Assembly (NCBI GenBank): GCA_022478985.1
Contig: JAKSZP010014959.1
Location: 1 to 64,000, forward strand
Reading direction: 5' to 3'
DNA from: Massospora cicadina
Lineage: Eukaryota; Entomophthoromycota; Entomophthoromycetes; Entomophthorales; Entomophthoraceae
Length of the DNA stretch: 64,000 bases
Below are positions 58,881-64,000 of this stretch, one piece after another (positions within the stretch are counted from its first letter, which is position 1; the number at the start of each line of letters is the position of its first letter). A program made the translations under genes and the position numbers. The notes beneath the pieces are model-generated. The model saw only the letters and a program-made list of their open reading frames with translations, made no database searches and was not told the DNA's origin.

Positions 58881-60077
58881 AGCTCGGCCCGCTATGATCT
58901 CATACCGCCTGGATTTTGAACTTACCCCCCAGCCATAATATCAAGTGCTTCGAAGCTATCGCTTCACTGGTGACGGAATAAAGTTTATCCGGAGTTGTAG
59001 TAGTCTCACAAGTATCCATCGCTTCCGAGCCCATTTTGATATTTACTAAATTAATGGTCAGATACTTGATCAATACTTACAAAAGTAAAATGGGACCTAA
59101 GTTGGAGCATCCTCTTTTTTTTGAGAAATTTAGGTATCCAAATTGGTCCGGTATTTTCAGAGCTATGCGCAAACAAACATAAAAAAGAAAAAAACATACA
59201 TACAGGTCGAATTGATAACCTTCTCCTTTTTAAAGGTCGATTAATAAAACTTCATCGGGCGGTGAAATATGATTCGCTGGATATTGATGAATCGTTAACC
59301 CGTTTAACATGATGCTAGCCCGTTACATTATATTATAGATTTCGGTGAATGATCTTACCGATCATCAGCTCAACCGCGGGACGGGTTAAAATTCGGTTAC
59401 AAGACCCCAGTTCCGGTAGTTAAAAGCTGGTGAAATTTGATGAACCACCTTAAAAAAATTAAAACTGTAACGGCGTACGGATTATTTATATTATCGATAT
59501 CAGTTGAGTTCGTTTGAGAAGCGGAGTTGATAAAATTTAACTTGGGTTTCAACCTTTAAAAACTTTCCGGTGGGTTTATTCAGATTTTAAACCCCTACCT
59601 TCACATCTCGAGGTGTAAAAGTTGGTTGAGGTCTAGGGTTAAAGTTTAGTGGGGGTTTGGGTTGCTACCCGTTATTCATATTTTGGGGTGGTGGGAGTTT
59701 CTTTTGTTAAGTTTTTAACCTTTTTGGTGAGCTGATAATTTTACTCTTTTTTGAATTTTTTAAAGTCTCAAAAAAGTCACCCTAAGGATTACCTTCAAGC
59801 TAATCGCTTCAATTTTGGTGGGGTGACATTTTTAGCCAGAACCTTACGAAACCTCAATCCTCTTGGCCCCGCGGCGTTAGTTTTTTTATAACCGCTAGTA
59901 GGTCTTGTTTTTTAGGCTAGGTCCTGTTATTTATAGGGTTCAACGGTTGGGTGGCGTCGCAGTAAGAGTCTGATCGCTCAGCCATTTTGAGCCAAGCCTC
60001 TGGTCCGATTAGGGTTTGATTTTTGTAGTGTTTTAGCGTCTAAGATTTTTCTACGGCGAACTCAACTTAACTTTATA
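58881..60077. other. Unique-looking region upstream of TIM44
   Basis: Composition changes here: CpG dinucleotides become common (CGGCCCGC, GATCGC, CGCGGGACG), unlike the TE-laden flanks. No transposon motif and no convincing gene found. A 63-codon open frame near 59,121-59,312 has no ATG at its start and no recognisable feature. It may hold the promoter and 5' sequences of the next genes. Confidence 0.5.
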
Positions 60078-60357
60078 ATGGCAGGGGTACCTCTCTCGCC
60101 AGACTTTTATCGCTTGGTGTACTCGGGTTTGCGATATTTACGCGTGGACCGGGTTTAGGCTTGATGCCGTTGGCGCCGTATACTGGTTTGGGGTTCTTTC
60201 ACATCAAGTGCGCTTTACCAATTTTTGGGTGTATGGTTTGGATGCCGCTGGATGGGATATATTGGAACCGTTATGTTTACATTAGGGCAAACGCTTTTAA
60301 TCTTTTCAAACCTCAACCCAAATTGCGTTTGGAGTTCGAACGGATTTTAGTAGTTTG
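60078..60357 (+). CDS. Possible small spliced gene, unknown function
   Basis: ATG 60,078 opens MAGVPLSPDFYRLVYSG, then a candidate 32-nt intron (60,127-60,158, GTTTGC...TTTAG) joins in frame to LMPLAPYTGLGFFHIKC and runs to TGA 60,355-60,357, for about 82 residues. The intron length equals those in TIM44 just downstream, which is the main support. The product has a hydrophobic stretch (CALPIFGCMVWMPL) and a basic tail; I do not recognise it. The donor GTTTGC lacks the GTA seen in the TIM44 introns, so the model may be chance. Confidence 0.3.
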
Positions 60358-60559
60358 ATTCATCCGCCACCGCTTTTTAGCGCGCAGTGTGCAAGGGCCG
60401 GTACTAAAATATATTTTAAACTAGATATAAACTCGGAGGCATGTATCGCCAACTCTTGCTTAACGCCAACCATACGCGGCGCCTGGCCCGCGGTTATAAC
60501 CTGTGCGGCCGCTCGGGTTCCAATTCAGCCGGGGGTTAGCTTTTGGGCCGCTCCGAAGC

Positions 60560-62021
60560 ATGGTTGGCCGGCCGTTTAGGGGCCCACCCATGTTCGGTTA
60601 CCAAGGTTGGCGCCCCCTTTCCAGCGCCGGGGGCGCCTGGGCCAGCGACAAGAGTTTTGTGGGGGCGTTTATTGAATCCGTTCGCCGCCAGGTGCGCGAG
60701 AATAAGGACTTCAAGGAGAATGTGAAGCAGCTCCAGGATACCTCCAAGCAGCTAGGCGACTCCGAAGCCTTGCGCCGCGCCAAAGAGATGTTTGCCAGGG
60801 CCAAAGTAGGTTGCCGCGGGTTGATTGATCTTGCTAGACCGACGTTTCGGACAGCGCGGTGGCGAGGACCGTCAACGAAGCTATGGTCGAAGTGAAGCGG
60901 TATGCGGACAGCGCGGGGAAGACGGTGGACGAGGTTTTGAACGAAATCAACGAGAATGAGTTCGTTAAAGCCACGCGCGCGAAGGTAACCCTAGGTCCAA
61001 ACTGGTTAAGCTGGGCCCAAGATGCAAAAGGTGGGGGAGACGCTACATAAGAGCACCGAGCCCATCCGCAACCACCCCGTCTATAAGACCGTCAAGAGTG
61101 AGGTGGAGTCCTACGCCGAGGATGCCTCCCGATACGGGGGATTCCGGGATAAGGCGTCCAGGAAACTGGTCCGAGAGAAGCTACTCAAGCGGATGGAAGC
61201 CGAGGGGGCGCGCGCGAAGCTTGTGAAGGAGAACCCAACGGCGGGGCAGAGCGTGGTCCTTCACAAGGACTCGGCTTGGAAAGAGTCGTGGAGCAAGTTC
61301 AAAGAGAACAGCTCCGTCGTCCAAGGTACCCACCCCAAGTATCAAACTAAACCCCAGGCTTATTCAGGCTGAAGAAATCGTATCACGAGAGCGAAAACGC
61401 CCTGGTCAGCAATCTAAGGGACTTCACCGATACCCTCACCGAGAAGGTTGCGGCGGCGTTCTCGGAGTCGGAGCAAGCCAAGGCCATCAAGCTGTTCCGC
61501 ATGACCGTCGACCCTTCCTTCAGCATCGAGACCTTCCTCAAAGAGGCGAGGGACTATCTCATCCCCGAGTTTCTCGACGCGTTTGTCCACGCCGACCAGT
61601 TGGCGCTCAAGCAGTGGTGCTCGGCGGGGGTAATGCTAGTGGTTTGGTTTAATGTGTAGTCCTTCAGCGTCCTTAAGGCCACCTTTGATTCCCAACTCCA
61701 GCAGGGCCTGATCAGCGATAGCCGAGTTCTGGACCTGAGGCGGGTGGATGTAGGCTTGGTTTAGGATAGCTGAAAGTTTTAAGGTCCACAGCCTCAAAGT
61801 GTTGGAAGAGAACAACGACCTGCCAGTGATTGTGGTCTCGTTTGAGACCCAGGAGGTGACTTTGTTTCGCGACAAGACCACCAAGGCGCTGGCCTACGGG
61901 AAAGAGGTACGGGGTGGCGATGGCTGACGGCTAGGATCACATCGATAGGGTCCGCTATGTCCTCGTGCTCACCAAGTTGGAGTCCGAGCTCGACAACCCA
62001 CTAACGGGGGTTGGAAAATAA
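60560..62021 (+). CDS. TIM44: Mitochondrial import inner membrane translocase subunit TIM44
   Basis: TIM44 tethers mtHsp70 to the TIM23 channel on the matrix side of the inner membrane and drives preprotein import. Exons: 60,560-60,805, 60,838-60,984, 61,022 (or 61,031)-61,325, 61,358-61,629, 61,660-61,749, 61,784-61,906, 61,935-62,021. Seen in order: an Arg-rich N-terminus without acidic residues (GWRPLSSAG), a charged helical region from FIESVRRQVRENKDFK, then EPIRNHPVYKTV, SYHESENALVSNLRDFTD, and the C-terminal Tim44 domain (MTVDPSFSIETFLKEARDYL, VLDLRRVD, DLPVIVVSFETQEV). Length fits the family. The start is the first ATG in the open exon; an upstream ATG at 60,441 (MYRQLLLNANHTRRLARG, presequence-like) would need one more intron. 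A G-run at 62,006-62,010 seems one base short, giving a TAA at 62,019 and losing about 12 residues; the next frame reads WKIMELARQGF to TAA 62,045. Confidence 0.9.
60806..60837 (+). other. TIM44 intron 1 (32 nt)
   Basis: GTAGGT...GCTAG with TTGAT as possible branch site. Removing it joins RAK to TDVSDSA in frame. Confidence 0.85.
60985..61021 (+). other. TIM44 intron 2 (37 or 46 nt)
   Basis: GTAACC start. Acceptors at 61,021 (CCAAG) and 61,030 (AAAAG) are both in frame; the second gives K-VGETLHKS and removes MQK. TTAAG may be the branch site. Confidence 0.75.
61326..61357 (+). other. TIM44 intron 3 (32 nt)
   Basis: GTACCC...CCCAG with ACTAAAC as branch site. The AG at 61,366-61,367 would put a stop in frame, so the upstream AG is used; it joins SVVQ-G to LFRLKKSYHE. 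Confidence 0.85.
61630..61659 (+). other. TIM44 intron 4 (30 nt)
   Basis: GTAATG...GTGTAG, branch-like TTTAAT. Joins CSAG to SFSVLKATFD. Confidence 0.85.
61750..61783 (+). other. TIM44 intron 5 (34 nt)
   Basis: GTAGGC...TTTAAG, branch-like GCTGAAA. Joins LRRVD to VHSLKVLEE. Confidence 0.85.
61907..61934 (+). other. TIM44 intron 6 (28 nt)
   Basis: GTACGG...GGCTAG, branch-like GCTGACG. Joins AYGKE to DHIDRVRYV. The shortest of the set. Confidence 0.85.
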
Positions 62022-62047
62022 TGGAGCTCGCTCGCCAGGGCTTCTAA

Positions 62048-63305
62048 GCCGGCGCCAGATAAACCGATAGAATACGCAACCACATTTAAGCTTCCGATTT
62101 GGTTTTAATTAATGCACCTCGCCCGATGGCGTCATTTCGCCAAGGGCTTCGAATAAACTTTACTCTTTCGGGGTGGGGTGTAGCTCATATAATCTCGCAT
62201 TCAAATTTGAACCCCAAGCTAGATATCTTGGTTTTCAAACTTTTAACGGCCCGGTAAATTTGGTTTCATCAAAAGTTGGGGCTGCTAGCGGTGGGCCAGA
62301 TAAGCTTTTCCGTGGCCTTAGATAAGGCTCCACCCCGTACCCTACGCTTTATAGGTTGATGTCCTTCAGAGTAAGTTTTATGAACTGGGGTTTCCACGCG
62401 TCAAGATTTAAGCCCGTCCAAAGTTTTCGCCGACCTTACACGCGGTAAGGTTTGTATACTTCAGGCGCAAAGGTGGTGATAACGCGTTACGCGCATCCCG
62501 AGAACTTTTTCCGACCTATCGGTTAAGGTTACAAATTGGCACCGGCAGAACTAGATTTTTTTGCCGATACATCTTGGTTGAACAGCTAACCAATCGGCCC
62601 AACCTTGGGATGAGCTTACCCCAGCTATAAACAAGTAATAAAGCGGGGTGGAAATATGATCTGAACCCAAGGCAACGCTACGGTATGACTCTAACTCGGG
62701 TGAGGGGGATGGAAATTGGGTAAGGTTTAATCACAATGGCTGCACTAAACCGTTGGGTCATGCGGTAAATACCGAGGTTAAGGTATCAACAGGATGTGGT
62801 TTAAGAGGGCTTCAAAGTAGCTTAAGGCTGGGTGCACTTGACAACGTGGGCCTCGACCAATTTGTCAATATAAAGGTGGATAGGTGGGCATTTCAGGGTT
62901 GAGAAAAGGATGGGATATCTGTCAAGCAAGCATAATCCTAGCACACTTGTTGCCACTGCAACCTCTTAAAACTCCCATCCAACCTCTAGTTGAGAGTTTT
63001 GATCCCGCTTTAACCTCGGGCTAGGAATCTTTTGAGTGGGTACGTTAACTTAGGAACCGAGGGCGTAATGGACCTGTAGCAGATACATTCAAAGGTGAGC
63101 GGTGTGTACTATAAAGCCTAAACACCAGCATATATAGGGCGATACGGTTGGCATGAGCTTCATGCCATTGAAGATGGGAGAAGTATCATATAGGAATCTG
63201 AGGTTGTGGAGTTTGGCTAAACTATCACTTATGCGAGACTTATAAAACGCCAACGTTGCTCACCTTATACATATGCACTTATAGATTTTAGCGAATATTT
63301 GGCTC
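62048..63305. other. Unique-looking region downstream of TIM44
   Basis: CpG remains common to about 63.0 kb. No open frame or motif stands out. The first part should contain the TIM44 3' UTR and polyadenylation site; no clear AATAAA was assigned. Confidence 0.5.
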
Positions 63306-64000
63306 TGTCAGGAATGATGGGATTCATGCAAGTTCAGATGAATATGAATGTGAGATAATTTGCAACTCGATCAATGGGGGTCCACTGCAGTGGAAGCTAC
63401 CAAAATTGTAATAAACGAAGAGTCAAAACAAGTAATAAATTCCAAATCCCCCCTGAATCTACTGGATTATCTGATAAAGATCTTGCCATTCATAGATCTC
63501 CTGAATCTGCAGCGTCAATCAGGAAGGATCATATCTGCTGAAAACCTCCACATTCTGCCGCATCATTCAGGAAACTGCTATACCCTACTTGATCCTGAAC
63601 TTCTACCAAAGTATATCCTACTCAAACCCAAACTTCTACTTAGGCTATAAAGATCCCCCAATTTTAACCCACAAAGTTATACTCATTTGTAACCTCAAAA
63701 TTTTACCTAGTTTTTAGAGTTTGCCTAGCAACATCTAGAGATGTTGCCTAGTTTTACTAGAGATTGCCTAACATTGTCTAGAGATATTGCCTGCTTTATA
63801 GCAGAAATTTACTTTGACAAAGATACCTTTTCTGTCAAGAGCTTCACCCTAGTGACCAGAAGTCTACTCAGAGATATTGCTGGAGCTATAGCAACTGATA
63901 ACTGTGTAGCCTTCAAGGGACCTGGCCTTCTCCTTACAACAAAAATCTCAACACTGGTGCTTTCTGCCAGGTCCCTTTTGAGGCTACCTGGTGAAGATGT
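63306..64000 (+). mobile_element. Start of a Ty3/gypsy LTR (cut by window end)
   Basis: Begins TGTCAGGAATGATGGGATT, nearly the same first 17 bases as the LTR of element D (minus, 36,771), with further scattered matches. A TATA box (GGCTATAAAGATCC) lies at about 63,643-63,656. At 63,715-63,800 a short degenerate repeat of TTGCCTAG with CTAGAGAT occurs about every 22 bp. No PBS is reached before the window ends. A 96-codon open frame at 63,360-63,650 has no recognisable feature and lies inside the LTR. Confidence 0.6.

Noticed and set aside
61636..61884. Open frame on the minus strand of TIM44
   Set aside because: Antisense to conserved coding exons, no motif.
62170..62220. tRNA-like GTAGCTCA ... 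TTTGAACCCC downstream of TIM44
   Set aside because: No acceptor stem or anticodon arm could be built; boxes alone are not enough.
1..64000. CRISPR arrays, bacterial operons, rRNA genes
   Set aside because: None present; tandem repeats found have no spacer structure, and all coding context is eukaryotic.

Overview
This is a repeat-dominated piece of a eukaryotic nuclear genome, most likely fungal. The only confidently identified host gene is the mitochondrial import subunit TIM44 (about 60.5-62.05 kb), a spliced gene with very short GT-AG introns (about 28-37 nt). It sits in a CpG-containing island of about 4.4 kb (58.9-63.3 kb). Almost all of the rest is transposable-element sequence in several states of decay: Ty3/gypsy LTR retrotransposons, one of them a chromovirus with a chromodomain, an L1-like LINE, a tRNA-derived SINE and a pair of ORF1-only elements. 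The phylum cannot be decided from the sequence alone.

Layout. 1-5.6 kb: a plus-strand Ty3/gypsy pol remnant, an ORF1-only element inserted at 1898-3787, then an LTR with primer-binding site. 5.6-17.2 kb: minus-strand Ty3/gypsy remains (fragment B, then element C with PBS and 5' LTR), C carrying a GC-rich LTR-like insertion at 13.05-14.66 kb. 17.2-19.5 kb: an LTR (K) and a minus-strand gag fragment (H). 19,548-39,541: plus-strand Ty3/gypsy element E, about 7.4 kb when intact, split by a SINE (21,516-21,800), a full-length LINE (23,899-29,174) and another Ty3/gypsy element D on the minus strand (29,783-36,771). 39.5-40.2 kb: the other part of the minus-strand gag (J), so E probably landed inside that gag. 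40,208-57,845: plus-strand chromovirus G, split by an ORF1-only element in its 5' LTR, by Ty3/gypsy element F (44,480-51,724, TSD CTTAT, itself split by a 0.77-kb insert), by an LTR on the minus strand (L) and by a 1,014-bp solo LTR in its 3' LTR (TSD CCCCC). 57.85-58.9 kb: AT-rich DNA with a 120-bp inverted repeat and a 71-bp tandem repeat. 58.9-63.3 kb: the TIM44 island. 63,306-64,000: the start of another LTR.

How the parts relate. The LTR elements are mutually nested at least four deep, and removing the inserts restores normal lengths of about 7.2-7.5 kb for E and G. The LINE, both ORF1-only copies and the SINE share a related 3' terminal segment (CATCCC...GGTCGGC...AATAAA) and all have target-site duplications. 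This suggests one LINE-encoded reverse transcriptase mobilised all three classes. The ORF1-only copies resemble the mammalian HAL1 arrangement (ORF1 without reverse transcriptase) and are the most interesting system here. No TE protein is complete: every pol or gag has stops or frameshifts, the best preserved being the LINE reverse transcriptase.
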